Positions 23,987 to 33,172 of a stretch of 38,866 nucleotides of DNA are shown one piece after another. The stretch comes from Aequorivita sp. (lineage in GTDB: Bacteria > Bacteroidota > Bacteroidia > Flavobacteriales > Flavobacteriaceae). The translations under genes and the position numbers were made by a program. Every line of letters starts with the position of its first letter. Positions within the stretch are counted from its first letter, which is position 1. Below the pieces are notes generated by a model. That model was not told where the DNA came from, ran no database searches, and saw only the letters and a program-made list of their open reading frames with translations. The stretch is taken from assembly GCA_002715485.1 (NCBI GenBank), contig PAZL01000068.1, forward strand, positions 1-38,866. The letters are read 5' to 3'.

Positions 23987-25135
23987 ATGAAACGGTTTTT
24001 AAAGTTTGTAAAGTGGATTCTAATGTTGCTATTGATAGCAGTTTTAGGGCTTTACATCACAGGATATGGATATATCTTAAAGGGAATTTGGGTAGTTTAT
24101 TTGCACGGCCACACCACTGCCTATATAGATGATTTTAAATTTTTTGAAACAGAAGAAATTCCTGCAAGCACCATTCCGCAGCCATGGCCTATTCATAAAA
24201 TGTATAATACTGTTGAGCCTACCCAAGCACTTTCAGAAATAAATGATACGCTCGGGACAATTGCCTTTTTGGTGATAAAAAACGATAGTATTTGGTTTGA
24301 AAAGTATTTTGACGGCTTCGGAAAGAACTCCCAAACCAATTCCTTTTCCATGGCTAAAAGTATTACTTCCGCTTTGCTGGGAAAGGCGATAAATGATGGC
24401 TATATAAAAAGTTTGGAGCAACCCGTGGGCGACTTCTATCCACAATTTTCGGGTACGGATATGACGGTTGGCGACCTTTCATCTATGGCCTCTGGGTTAA
24501 ATTGGGACGAGTCATATTTTAACCCTTTCGGTATGACTGCACAGGCATATTACGATGATGATTTGGCGGAAATTATTTTGAAGCTGAAAGTGGTGGATAC
24601 CCCTGGTAAGAAATTCACCTATTTAAGTGGGAATACTGAACTTTTGGCGATGGTAATTCAAAAAGCTGCAAAAAAACAGTTGGCAGCTTATTTATATGAA
24701 AGCTTTTGGCAACCTATGGGGGCCGAAAATTCTGCACTGTGGCAAATTGATGATGAAGAAAACAGGTTGGTAAAAGCGTATTGCTGCATCGGAAGCAATG
24801 CACGGGACTTTGCACGTTTCGGGAAATTGTATAAAGATTATGGAAAATGGAATGGCGAACAAATTTTAGACTCTGCATTTGTGGCAAAATCCATTACGCC
24901 GAGATTTTCCGACAGTCCTGAATACGGTTATGGGTTTTGGTTGAGCGATTTTTTAGACAAGAAAATATTTGTGATGCGTGGTATCCTTGGGCAGTACGTA
25001 ATTGTGATTCCAGAGGATGATTTGATAATAGTTCGATTGGGACATCAGCGTGGAAATAAAACCGGCATGCCTTTTAGCTCAGATTTTTATGTTTATGTAG
25101 ATGAGGTATATAAAATGCTTGGTCAAAATCAATAA
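23987..25135 (+). CDS. Membrane-anchored serine hydrolase of the beta-lactamase (class C) family
   Basis: This 382-residue protein has an N-terminal membrane anchor (about 7-27) and a penicillin-binding/beta-lactamase-like domain. The SxxK motif is Ser121-Met-Ala-Lys124 in SFSMAKSITSALLGKAI. The second motif tyrosine is Tyr212 in YLSGNTELL. A third conserved region near the end is RGILGQYVIVIPEDDLIIVRLGH, containing the HxG-like stretch (here GQY). Such proteins include esterases and peptidases, so no substrate is given. The ATG follows the previous stop codon directly. Confidence 0.88.
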   Translation: MKRFLKFVKWILMLLLIAVLGLYITGYGYILKGIWVVYLHGHTTAYIDDFKFFETEEIPASTIPQPWPIHKMYNTVEPTQALSEINDTLGTIAFLVIKNDSIWFEKYFDGFGKNSQTNSFSMAKSITSALLGKAINDGYIKSLEQPVGDFYPQFSGTDMTVGDLSSMASGLNWDESYFNPFGMTAQAYYDDDLAEIILKLKVVDTPGKKFTYLSGNTELLAMVIQKAAKKQLAAYLYESFWQPMGAENSALWQIDDEENRLVKAYCCIGSNARDFARFGKLYKDYGKWNGEQILDSAFVAKSITPRFSDSPEYGYGFWLSDFLDKKIFVMRGILGQYVIVIPEDDLIIVRLGHQRGNKTGMPFSSDFYVYVDEVYKMLGQNQ

Positions 25136-25149
25136 ATTTTGTAGCTTTA
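25119..25149 (+). promoter_or_regulatory. Candidate promoter of the exonuclease gene
   Basis: TTG (25119-25121) is followed after 20 nt by TAGCTTTA (25142-25149), which matches seven of the eight positions of TAnnTTTG. The start codon at 25179 is 29 nt further on. A similar TAGCTTTA lies at 25945-25952 before the next gene. Confidence 0.45.
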
Positions 25150-25178
25150 AATTTCTCCCCGATTGAAATTTTCTATTT

Positions 25179-25892
25179 ATGATAAAGCGAATAAACCTGG
25201 AGCATATCCTTTTTTTGGATATTGAGACCGTTCCGCAGCACGAAAATTTTGATGAATTGGATGATACCGCCAAAACGCTTTGGGAACTGAAAAGTCAGTA
25301 TCAAAGAAAAGATGAGGTTTCTGCGGAAGACTTTTACGAACGTGCCGGTATTTGGGCAGAGTTTGGAAAAATTGTCTGCATATCCGTCGGTTATTTTGTT
25401 TTAAAGGGAGATGTCCGCAACTTTCGGGTTACCAGTTTTCACGGTGATGAAGTTAAGATTTTGAAGGATTTTAAAAGTCTTTTGGAAACCCATTTCAACA
25501 GACCGCAACATTTACTCTGTGCGCACAACGGGAAAGAATTTGACTTTCCTTACATTGCTCGACGGATGATTATCAATGGTATGGACATCCCATTCAAATT
25601 GGACCTTTTCGGAAAAAAACCTTGGGAGGTTCCGCACTTGGATACGTTGGAACTTTGGAAGTTCGGTGATTATAAAACATTTACTTCTCTTAAATTGATG
25701 GCACACGTTTTGGGCATTCCTTCGCCAAAAGATGATATAGACGGTAGCCAGGTTCGCAGTGTTTATTATGAGGAAAAAGATATCGACAGAATAATCACTT
25801 ATTGTGAAAAAGATACTGTTACGGTAGCACAAATTTTCCTTAGGCTTCGTAATGAAAATATGTTGCATGAAAGTGAAATACTTTCCGTTTAA
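25179..25892 (+). CDS. DEDDy-type 3'-5' exonuclease, PolB exonuclease-like
   Basis: This 237-residue protein is related to the proofreading exonuclease domain of family B DNA polymerases, occurring here as a free-standing protein. The four acidic metal ligands are Asp14 and Glu16 (LFLDIETVP), Asp122 (NGKEFDFPYI) and Asp212, with the catalytic tyrosine at Tyr208 (ITYCEKDTV), which makes it the DEDDy class. It should remove nucleotides from 3' ends, but the nucleic acid target is unknown. ATG start, own promoter-like element. Confidence 0.9.
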   Translation: MIKRINLEHILFLDIETVPQHENFDELDDTAKTLWELKSQYQRKDEVSAEDFYERAGIWAEFGKIVCISVGYFVLKGDVRNFRVTSFHGDEVKILKDFKSLLETHFNRPQHLLCAHNGKEFDFPYIARRMIINGMDIPFKLDLFGKKPWEVPHLDTLELWKFGDYKTFTSLKLMAHVLGIPSPKDDIDGSQVRSVYYEEKDIDRIITYCEKDTVTVAQIFLRLRNENMLHESEILSV

Positions 25893-25944
25893 TATGTTGA
25901 TTATTGAAGTGTTACACCATTAAGGTTTTCATTATAAATTTTAG

Positions 25945-25952
25945 TAGCTTTA
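25945..25952 (+). promoter_or_regulatory. Weak -7 element before the lipoprotein gene
   Basis: TAGCTTTA matches seven of eight consensus positions and sits 25 nt before the lipoprotein start. It is preceded by nearly the same bases (AAATTTT) as the element at 25142. No -33 TTG is seen. Confidence 0.3.
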
Positions 25953-25977
25953 CCTACCACATTCAAAATATACTTTT

Positions 25978-26391
25978 ATGACTATTTCAAAATTTATCCC
26001 AAAATCATTTTTGATACCTATCTTAGCTGCACTTCCTCTTTTTATATCTTGTAAGGATGAGAAAAAGGTAGAAGAGAAGGATCCAGCAGTAACACAGGAG
26101 GCAACGCTTGAGCAAAAGAAACAGGCTTTACAGAATGTTGCACCTACTTCCACTACCACAATCAATGCTAGCAATAACGGAGGCGCCGTAAATCCGCCCC
26201 ACGGACAGCCGGGCCACGATTGTGCCATTCCTGTTGGTGCGCCTTTGAACGGAGCCTCGGGAAGCACCAATGCCACCCCCACGACCAATAAAGCGAATGC
26301 CGTGCCGGCATCTATTTCTGGTAAAGGTGTAAACCCGCCCCACGGGCAGCCAGGCCATAGATGTGATATAAAAGTGGGTGATCCGCTATAA
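25978..26391 (+). CDS. Lipoprotein with two NPPHGQPGHxC repeats
   Basis: This 137-residue protein has a type II signal peptide with the lipobox LFISC, so Cys25 should be lipidated. A charged helix (about 27-52) and a low-complexity Ser/Thr/Asn/Ala linker follow. Two near-identical 20-residue units, at 71-90 and 118-137, share the core NPPHGQPGHxCxIxVGxPL. The second ends exactly at the C-terminus. Each unit has two histidines and one cysteine that could bind a metal, but I know of no proven function. The two units also resemble each other at DNA level, as expected for a recent duplication. The coding frame is well supported and the biological role is unknown. Confidence 0.88.
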   Translation: MTISKFIPKSFLIPILAALPLFISCKDEKKVEEKDPAVTQEATLEQKKQALQNVAPTSTTTINASNNGGAVNPPHGQPGHDCAIPVGAPLNGASGSTNATPTTNKANAVPASISGKGVNPPHGQPGHRCDIKVGDPL

Positions 26392-26409
26392 AAATATTTT
26401 TTTAAAAGA

Positions 26410-26445
26410 AAATCGGCCCATTTCAATTTTGAAATGGGCCGATTT
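26410..26445. terminator. Bidirectional terminator between convergent genes
   Basis: A perfect 17-bp inverted repeat with a two-base centre (arms beginning AAATCGGCCCATTTC and ending GAAATGGGCCGATTT) lies between the lipoprotein gene and the convergent M4 protease gene. AT-rich sequence flanks both sides, so it can serve both strands. Confidence 0.85.
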
Positions 26446-26464
26446 AATTATCAATATTAACTAA

Positions 26465-29400
26465 CTATTCTTTTATAAAACGTTTCATCATTTTGTTGCT
26501 ATCAGTATTTATTTCAAGCATATAAACACCGCTTTGCAATGTAGAAACATCCAAACTTTCAGTATAGGTACCTTTGCCCACAATTTGACCCATAACATTA
26601 TAGATTACGTAATCTTTTCCTGTTCCTTCTACTAAGGAAATATTTAGCGTATGCTTAGCAGGGTTTGGGTAAATAGACATAGCAGTACTGTTGAAATCTG
26701 TACCTCCAGTGATACCTTGGTTAAAAGAATTACTGATTATTACTGTATAATCCTCCACTTCTCCATAGCTGAAAGTTTCACAAGGAGACTGAGAAGCGTT
26801 ATATTTCATAGAGACCCTCATCCTGGTAGCACCTGTTAGGGCAGATGTGGGAACATTGAATGTTGCACTCAATGTTGCACTGCTCGAAGATGAACCGCTT
26901 ACTACCAATTCATTTGAATCAAATGTACCGTTTTGGTTAAAATCTACCCAAATCCTCCAATATTCCCGATAGCTACTACCTGAAAAACCTGCACTTATCT
27001 GAATAGTGTTTGAACCATAGGGCAAGTTTGCTGAAATATTGGTATTGTCCTTATAACCTCCATCATTGCCCGAAGGATTATTCATATTGTTTAATTTTAC
27101 TAGGTCAATCCACTCATAGCTCGAGTTGTTTCCTTTTGATGCACAATACGTAACTGTATTTGAAAGCGTAGTAACGTTTACAGTGTTACTGAAACCCGAA
27201 TTATTACCGGCCGCATCATGGGCGCGAACTTTAAAGGAATAAGCTGTAGCCGGAGAAAGTCCAGTAATGCTTGTAGATGTGCCTGTAACGCTTCCTAAGT
27301 TTGTACTGCCCTGGAAAACATCATAGCCTGTTACCCCCACATTGTCTGTGGAAGCATTCCACGAAAGTGTAAGTGTGGTTTGGGTTACATTTGAAGCTGC
27401 TAAACTTGAAGGCGCTGTAGGAGCTTGCGTATCTGGAGCACCCGCACCCAAATTGATGGTATAATCTTCTACTTCACCATAGCTGAAAGTTTCACAAGAT
27501 GTTGGAATTCCGTTGTATTTCATCGAAACCCTCATTCTTGTTTCTCCACCAACCGTGCCAGATGGTACTGTAAACGTTCCACTGTTTGGAGTGTCTTTTG
27601 AAGCGGCTTTTGACCAAACCAATTCTCCAGCATCACCAAAATCTTCATCCCCGTTATAATCAATCCACACGGCATAACCTTCATTGTAGATAGTTCCAGT
27701 CCAAGTAGGCGTAACGGTAATGGTATAAGTTGCCCCTTCATTCAAAGTTGTAGAAATACTCGTAAAGTCTGAATAGAATTGTGCGCCAGAGGCATTGTTG
27801 ATAGTGTTTAGCTGTACACGGCTTATGTATTCATCGTTTACATTGTTACCCTGTGAAGCACAATAGCTGCTTCCGCCACCGCCGCCGTAAGGAGCGCCAA
27901 CGCCTACTGCATACCAAGCGTTTGTAGTTGCAATTTCCTCTGGACTATCTGCCCCATAAAGATCTCTCGCCGCTTGAATAGCGCCATTTCTGGCATCGCT
28001 GTACTGTGAGTTTGAATTTAAATAAACTGTAAGGTTCCTATAGGCAATTGCAGCTGCTTTGTCCATCCCGATTCCTGTAACATTATAGCTGTTTCCTAAA
28101 TCGTTCGTACCGCTTTTACCTACGGTTAAAATATAAAACCAGAAGTTCTGTACTCCAGAATTAATATGTACCCCTCCATTATCACCTGATCCGGAATACC
28201 AGTTGGTTCCCAAATATGTGTCGGGATCGCCATACGCATTAGGATTGCTCATGGAGCGAAGTGCTCCACCACTTCCGCCAGCGCCAATGTCATCACCCAT
28301 TAGCCAATCATTTGTGCCAGAAGCAAACTTTTCAATGGATTCGCCAAAAATGTCTGAAAAGGATTCATTCAAAGCTCCAGACTGGTAGCTGTAAACAAGG
28401 TTTGCTGAATATTCGGTAACTCCGTGGGTAATCTCGTGGCCGCAAATATCCAAGGATACCAATGGGCCATAGTTTACGCCATCACCATCGCCATAGGTCA
28501 TTCGGCTACCGTCCCAAAATGCATTTACATAATTTGAGGAATAACTAACGTATGATTTTATTACTGCTCCAGCATTATTATAGGAATTTCTTCCGTGTTT
28601 TTGGCTGTAATATTTGTGTGTACGCTCTGCTCCAAAATGCGCTTGAACACCAGTTGGATTGGAGGTAAAATTGGTCGAATTACTAGTTACATCAACTGCA
28701 TTGTTGTAATTAGTACTATTGTTCAAATCAAATGTTTGTATTCCATTACCGTCAGCGGTTTGACGCAGACGGTATGGGCCAGAAGCATTATCGGCAGTAA
28801 AGGAAACGGTACCATTATATAGACTGGTTCCTGTAGCGGGTACATTTGCATGGTGAATACGCTTATTTTCAAAAATAAATTGCCCCGTATTTGCATCAAT
28901 ATAAACATCGGCTCTATAAAGCGGTGCCGTTGCATAAATATCAAACTTATAAGCAAGTCGGTTTGTTTCAGAAATATTTTTCATTGCAGGGAAAATTACC
29001 AATTCACCGGTGGGTTTTTGATAATCTGCCAATGCTGCTTCCGAAGTATTTTGCCACATATATTTTGTAGCGCCCACATGTGCCAAGGCACTGTTTAAAG
29101 CCTGTGGGCCATTTATGGAAGGTGTAACGTTAAAGTCATCAGCAATGGGGGAGTATGCTGAATTTAAAGTTTGTACCATACCATTTTTGCTGCTCAGCGT
29201 AACGGTTGCAAATTCTACTTTTAAACCCTTAAAATACTGTTGCATTTTTTGGTGTATAAACCCTAATGGGTCTTGTTCTTGTTTTAGCGTAGTGAAGGAG
29301 GTTTGTGGGGATGGATTTAAAACTTCCTTGAAAATTTGAGTAGAGTTTTGAAGCGAATACGATTGTGAGGCATCAAAAACCATTAGACGTGGTGGTTGCT

Positions 29401-29503
29401 TTACGTTTCTCTTTTCATCATTTTTGTTTTGGGCAGAAACCACTGCCGAAAAAGCAAAAATTAAAAGTGTGAATAGAAAAACGAACTTGTTAATTTTTTT
29501 CAT
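26465..29503 (-). CDS. Secreted M4 (thermolysin-like) metalloprotease with GEVED, FN3 and T9SS sorting domains
   Basis: This 1012-residue exported protease has a signal peptide (about 1-25), an FTP/PepSY-like propeptide (about 60-210), and a thermolysin catalytic domain (about 220-535). The zinc site is HEITH (356-360) with Glu380 in NESFSD as third ligand, and His446 in GGVHINSG fits the catalytic histidine. Two GEVED domains follow (about 548-686 and 787-924), each ending in SYGEVEDYT, and a fibronectin type III domain sits between them (about 691-780). The last 70 residues form a T9SS type A signal (SIYPNPAKHTLNISL to KRFIKE), so export by the type IX system and release or surface attachment are expected. 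The role is probably digestion of external protein. Confidence 0.95.
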   Translation of the reverse strand: MKKINKFVFLFTLLIFAFSAVVSAQNKNDEKRNVKQPPRLMVFDASQSYSLQNSTQIFKEVLNPSPQTSFTTLKQEQDPLGFIHQKMQQYFKGLKVEFATVTLSSKNGMVQTLNSAYSPIADDFNVTPSINGPQALNSALAHVGATKYMWQNTSEAALADYQKPTGELVIFPAMKNISETNRLAYKFDIYATAPLYRADVYIDANTGQFIFENKRIHHANVPATGTSLYNGTVSFTADNASGPYRLRQTADGNGIQTFDLNNSTNYNNAVDVTSNSTNFTSNPTGVQAHFGAERTHKYYSQKHGRNSYNNAGAVIKSYVSYSSNYVNAFWDGSRMTYGDGDGVNYGPLVSLDICGHEITHGVTEYSANLVYSYQSGALNESFSDIFGESIEKFASGTNDWLMGDDIGAGGSGGALRSMSNPNAYGDPDTYLGTNWYSGSGDNGGVHINSGVQNFWFYILTVGKSGTNDLGNSYNVTGIGMDKAAAIAYRNLTVYLNSNSQYSDARNGAIQAARDLYGADSPEEIATTNAWYAVGVGAPYGGGGGSSYCASQGNNVNDEYISRVQLNTINNASGAQFYSDFTSISTTLNEGATYTITVTPTWTGTIYNEGYAVWIDYNGDEDFGDAGELVWSKAASKDTPNSGTFTVPSGTVGGETRMRVSMKYNGIPTSCETFSYGEVEDYTINLGAGAPDTQAPTAPSSLAASNVTQTTLTLSWNASTDNVGVTGYDVFQGSTNLGSVTGTSTSITGLSPATAYSFKVRAHDAAGNNSGFSNTVNVTTLSNTVTYCASKGNNSSYEWIDLVKLNNMNNPSGNDGGYKDNTNISANLPYGSNTIQISAGFSGSSYREYWRIWVDFNQNGTFDSNELVVSGSSSSSATLSATFNVPTSALTGATRMRVSMKYNASQSPCETFSYGEVEDYTVIISNSFNQGITGGTDFNSTAMSIYPNPAKHTLNISLVEGTGKDYVIYNVMGQIVGKGTYTESLDVSTLQSGVYMLEINTDSNKMMKRFIKE

Positions 29504-29613
29504 AATAAATAAGATTTAGTGAATAAATAGATTTGTTGTTATGTTAAACAACTCTTAAATGAACGATTATTTTAGATAAAATGAAATTTTATTCGATGAA
29601 ATACAGTTAAAGT

Positions 29614-29641
29614 TTTGATATTCCCTTTTATCATATCTTTG
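29614..29641 (+). promoter_or_regulatory. Candidate promoter of the ABC ATPase gene
   Basis: TTTG (29614-29617) and TATCTTTG (29634-29641) are separated by 16 nt, slightly shorter than usual. The second is a full TAnnTTTG match and ends only 5 nt before the ATG at 29647, which would give a leaderless or nearly leaderless mRNA. Confidence 0.45.
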
Positions 29642-29646
29642 AAATT

Positions 29647-31335
29647 ATGAATAGAACACCGTTGTTATCAGTGAAGGAACTTACAGTTTCCTTTGGAAAT
29701 AAGAAGAAGCTTATTGAAGTATTGCATAGTATTACCTTTAATGTTTTCGAAAATGAAATAGTGGGGATAGTTGGCGAATCTGGATCCGGCAAATCGGTCA
29801 CATCACTTTCCATCATGGGGTTATTGCCAAAAAAGCAAGCAAATCTTTCTGGAAATCTCCTTTTTGAAGAAAAAGAATTACTAAAAATTACCGAAAAAGA
29901 GTTTCGAGGTATAAGAGGAAAGGAAATAGCAATGATTTTTCAAGAACCCATGAGTGCTTTAAATCCTTCCCTCAAGTGTGGTTTTCAGGTTTCCGAAATA
30001 CTTCGGCTTCATTTAAGGATGAATGCTTCAGAAGCAAAAAAGGAAACCATTTCATTATTTGAAAAAGTGAAATTGCCCCGTCCAGCAGAAATTTACAACA
30101 GTTATCCGCACCAGATAAGCGGCGGGCAGATGCAGCGGGTTATGATAGCAATGGCTATTGCCTGCAAGCCCAAATTGCTTATTGCCGACGAGCCAACAAC
30201 AGCTCTCGACGTAACCGTTCAAAAGGAAATTCTTTCGCTTTTGAGATCTATTCAGCAAGAAAAAAAAATGGCCATGATTTTCATCTCGCACGATTTGAGT
30301 CTCGTTTCTGAGATTGCCGATAGGGTTGTTGTAATGTATAAAGGCGATATTGTTGAAAATGCAACTACTGAAGAGATATTCAAAAAAGCAAAGGCAGAAT
30401 ATACCAAAGCACTTTTGGCATCACGGCCTTCTCTGAATGTACGTTTGGCAAAATTACCCACCATTGCTTCAATTGCCGATAAAAGTTTTAAACCCCGAGA
30501 AGTAAAACCAGCGGAGCGGGCGAAAAGACATAAAAATATTTATACAAAAAAACCAATTTTGGAGATTTCCAATTTGGAAAAATATTATTTCAGCAATGTA
30601 GGATTATTTGGAAAAAAAGAAATTGTTAAGGCAGTAGACGATATTAGCTTCACTGTTTTTGAAGGCGAAACCCTAGGTCTTGTGGGCGAATCGGGCTGTG
30701 GAAAATCTACCTTGGGGAGAACCATTCTTCAGCTTGAAAAAGCTACTGGCGGAAGTATAAAATATAGAGAAAAGGAACTCACGAAACTTTCAACGAGCGA
30801 AATACGAAGCCTTCGCAAAGAAATACAGATTATATTTCAAGATCCTTATTCATCCCTCAACCCGCGTTTGATGATAGGACAGGCCCTCATAGAACCGATG
30901 GAAGTGCACGGTTTGTGTAAATCAACAAAAGAAAGAAAAGAAAGGGTATTGTCACTACTTGAAAGGGTAGGACTTAATGCAAGTTATTTTTACCGCTATC
31001 CGCACGAACTTTCGGGTGGGCAACGCCAGCGGGTGGGCATTGCACGAACGATTGTGGTAGAGCCTAAGCTGGTAATTTGTGACGAGTCTGTTTCGGCTTT
31101 GGATATTTCGGTGCAGGCGCAGGTTTTGAACTTACTCAACGAACTGAAAAATGATTTTGGCTTTACCTATATATTTATATCCCATGATTTGGCAGTGGTA
31201 AAATATATGTCGGACCAACTCTTGGTTATGAACAAGGGAAAAATTGAGGAATTGGGCGATGCCGATGAAATTTATGAAAATCCCCAAACAAATTATTCAA
31301 AAAAACTTATTGAAGCGATACCCAAGGGAATTTAG
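29647..31335 (+). CDS. ABC transporter ATP-binding protein with two fused nucleotide-binding domains (peptide type)
   Basis: This 562-residue protein joins two ATPase domains like the DppD and DppF subunits of dipeptide/oligopeptide importers. Domain 1 has Walker A GESGSGKS (43-50), signature ISGGQMQR and Walker B LLIADEP. Domain 2 has Walker A GESGCGKS, signature LSGGQRQR and Walker B LVICDES, with serine in place of the usual proline after DE. Each domain ends with the C-terminal extension typical of peptide transporters. No permease or binding protein is next to it, so its partners must lie elsewhere. It stands alone between a divergent protease gene and its own terminator. Confidence 0.92.
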   Translation: MNRTPLLSVKELTVSFGNKKKLIEVLHSITFNVFENEIVGIVGESGSGKSVTSLSIMGLLPKKQANLSGNLLFEEKELLKITEKEFRGIRGKEIAMIFQEPMSALNPSLKCGFQVSEILRLHLRMNASEAKKETISLFEKVKLPRPAEIYNSYPHQISGGQMQRVMIAMAIACKPKLLIADEPTTALDVTVQKEILSLLRSIQQEKKMAMIFISHDLSLVSEIADRVVVMYKGDIVENATTEEIFKKAKAEYTKALLASRPSLNVRLAKLPTIASIADKSFKPREVKPAERAKRHKNIYTKKPILEISNLEKYYFSNVGLFGKKEIVKAVDDISFTVFEGETLGLVGESGCGKSTLGRTILQLEKATGGSIKYREKELTKLSTSEIRSLRKEIQIIFQDPYSSLNPRLMIGQALIEPMEVHGLCKSTKERKERVLSLLERVGLNASYFYRYPHELSGGQRQRVGIARTIVVEPKLVICDESVSALDISVQAQVLNLLNELKNDFGFTYIFISHDLAVVKYMSDQLLVMNKGKIEELGDADEIYENPQTNYSKKLIEAIPKGI

Positions 31336-31357
31336 AAATTTAAAATATAGAATAAAA

Positions 31358-31389
31358 AAACCCGTTCTAACCTCACTAAGAACGGGTTT
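31358..31389 (+). terminator. Rho-independent terminator of the ABC ATPase gene
   Basis: The 11-bp stem AAACCCGTTCT/AGAACGGGTTT encloses a ten-base loop and is flanked by A and T runs. It begins 22 nt after the stop codon. Confidence 0.85.
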
Positions 31390-31667
31390 AATAATTTATC
31401 TGTGTTAATGACAGATTTGGGGCATAAACAACCATAAAAAAAGATCAGACCAATAAAAACACTTTTTTAAAAATGAAAAGCACATTTAGTACCAATTCTT
31501 TTGTGCTTTTAAATGATCTAATTACTTTTTCCATATGAGGTTAAGTTGGTAAGATTTGGGTCTGCTAAGATGAAAACAATTTTCAAATAAAGCGATAAAA
31601 AGCATATAAATTCGATGAAATGCACTAAAATTTAACATTTACCCTCTTTTATTCCCTTTTTTAACAT

Positions 31668-31695
31668 AAAAAAACCATGTCAGCGCATGGTTTTT
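31668..31695 (-). terminator. Rho-independent terminator of scoAB
   Basis: The stem AAAAACCATG/CATGGTTTTT has a six-base loop. Read on the minus strand it is followed by a T run, and it lies 23 nt past the scoB stop codon. Confidence 0.8.
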
Positions 31696-31718
31696 GAATC
31701 ATAAAAGTTGAGCAAATA

Positions 31719-32375
31719 TTAAAATTTCATCTCTTTAATTTCTCCATTCACTATCAAATTACCTTCTGTAGCTTTTTGAATTTCTTCAACTGAAACCCCT
31801 GGAGCGCGCTCAAGTAAATGAAATTTTCCATCCTTAATTTCCAAGACCGCAAGATTTGTCACTATCTTTTTTACACAATTTACACCCGTAAGTGGCAAAG
31901 TGCACTCTTTTAATAGTTTTGATTCGCCTTCGCGGTTGGTGTGCATCATCGCTACAATAATATTTTCGGCAGATGCTACGAGGTCCATGGCTCCGCCCAT
32001 TCCTTTAACCATCTTCCCTGGTATTTTCCAATTCGCAATGTCGCCGTTTTGTGAAACCTCCATCGCTCCCAATATCGTTAAATCTACGTGTTGGCCGCGA
32101 ATCATCCCGAAACTCATTGCCGAATCAAAAAAGGATGCACCGGGTAATGCCGTAATGGTTTGCTTTCCCGCATTTATCAAATCTGGATCTTCTTCGCCCT
32201 CAAAAGGAAAAGGACCCATCCCGAGAACTCCGTTCTCACTTTGGAATTCCACACTTATATCGTCGCGTACAAAGTTTGCAACTAATGTTGGGATACCAAT
32301 TCCTAAATTCACGTAGTAACCGTCCTTTACCTCTTTTGCAATGCGTTGTGCTATTTGTTCTTTTGAAAGTGCCAT
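31719..32375 (-). CDS. scoB: 3-oxoacid CoA-transferase subunit B
   Basis: Together with subunit A this enzyme moves CoA from succinyl-CoA (or a similar donor) to acetoacetate, allowing ketone-body or short-chain acid use. The 218-residue subunit has the catalytic glutamate Glu47 in the QSENGVLG motif and the usual NLGIGIPT segment near the N-terminus (23-30). Its ATG overlaps the scoA stop by one base (TAATG), so the pair is translationally coupled. Exact acid specificity cannot be told from sequence. Confidence 0.94.
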   Translation of the reverse strand: MALSKEQIAQRIAKEVKDGYYVNLGIGIPTLVANFVRDDISVEFQSENGVLGMGPFPFEGEEDPDLINAGKQTITALPGASFFDSAMSFGMIRGQHVDLTILGAMEVSQNGDIANWKIPGKMVKGMGGAMDLVASAENIIVAMMHTNREGESKLLKECTLPLTGVNCVKKIVTNLAVLEIKDGKFHLLERAPGVSVEEIQKATEGNLIVNGEIKEMKF

Positions 32376-33076
32376 TAGTTTCTTTTTCTTACCGTTAGTT
32401 GCTCAATTCTTTTTTCATACTTCTCTCCTTGAAATATCCGCTGGACAAAGATTCCTGGGATATGGATTTGATTTGGATCTAATTCCCCAGCGGGAACTAA
32501 TTCTTCCACTTCGGCAACGGTAATTTTTCCGGCACCGCACATAGCTGGGTTGAAGTTTCTTGCGGTTCCTTTAAAGATAAGGTTTCCTGCTTCATCACCT
32601 TTCCAAGCTTTTACAAACGAGAAATCTGCCTCAAAAGCTTTTTCCATAACGTGCATTTTTCCGTGGAATTCCCGGGTTTCCTTTCCTTCGGCTACCTCGG
32701 TTCCATAACCGGCAGGCGTATAAAAGGCAGGAATGCCACTTCGGGCAGCTTCGCAGCGTTGTGCCAAGGTGCCTTGGGGAATGAGTTCAACCTCCATTTC
32801 ACCACTTAGCATTTGGCGTTCAAACTCTGCATTTTCACCTACATAAGAAGAAATCATTTTCTTAATTTGATGTTTTTTCAGCAGAAGGCCAAGCCCAAAA
32901 TCGTCAACCCCGGCGTTGTTTGAAATACAGGTTACGTTCTGAACATTTCGTCTTACCAATTCTGAAATAATATTTTCTGGGATGCCGCAGAGACCAAAGC
33001 CGCCGAGCATAAAAGTCATTCCGTCTTCAATGCCTTCGCAAGCTTCGCGGACGTTTGCAACTGTCTTTTTTATCAT
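32375..33076 (-). CDS. scoA: 3-oxoacid CoA-transferase subunit A
   Basis: This is the 233-residue alpha subunit of the same CoA-transferase. The glycine-rich CoA-binding segment [11 protein letters not shown] is at 25-35, and the [15 protein letters not shown] region follows. It is the first gene of a two-gene unit and is separated from pbp1A by a strong hairpin. Confidence 0.94.
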   Translation of the reverse strand: MIKKTVANVREACEGIEDGMTFMLGGFGLCGIPENIISELVRRNVQNVTCISNNAGVDDFGLGLLLKKHQIKKMISSYVGENAEFERQMLSGEMEVELIPQGTLAQRCEAARSGIPAFYTPAGYGTEVAEGKETREFHGKMHVMEKAFEADFSFVKAWKGDEAGNLIFKGTARNFNPAMCGAGKITVAEVEELVPAGELDPNQIHIPGIFVQRIFQGEKYEKRIEQLTVRKRN

Positions 33077-33118
33077 TTTTTAAATTTTCTGAAAATTACA
33101 AAATTTCAACCTATAAAA

Positions 33119-33151
33119 AAACCTCACAGGTTTTGAAAACTTGTGAGGTTT
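33119..33151 (-). terminator. Large palindrome acting as terminator after pbp1A
   Basis: Arms of 16 bp (AAACCTCACAGGTTTT and AAAACTTGTGAGGTTT) pair with one mismatch around a single G. Read on the minus strand a T run follows, so it can end the pbp1A transcript. Similar palindromes recur in flavobacterial intergenic regions, as far as I recall, and a related core occurs at 18210-18230. Confidence 0.75.
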
Positions 33152-33172
33152 GCTTTTAATCAAAGAAGGTTT

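Larger units (their letters stand above)
31336..31718. other. Intergenic stretch without a gene
   Basis: Between the ABC ATPase and the convergent scoB lie about 380 bases with no credible reading frame. It contains two facing terminators (31358-31389 and 31668-31695). The AT-rich middle shows nothing I recognise. Confidence 0.7.

Noticed and set aside
25950-26426. Minus-strand frame of 158 codons opposite the lipoprotein gene
   Set aside because: The plus-strand frame has a lipobox and clear repeats. The antisense frame only mirrors the repeats and runs through the terminator.
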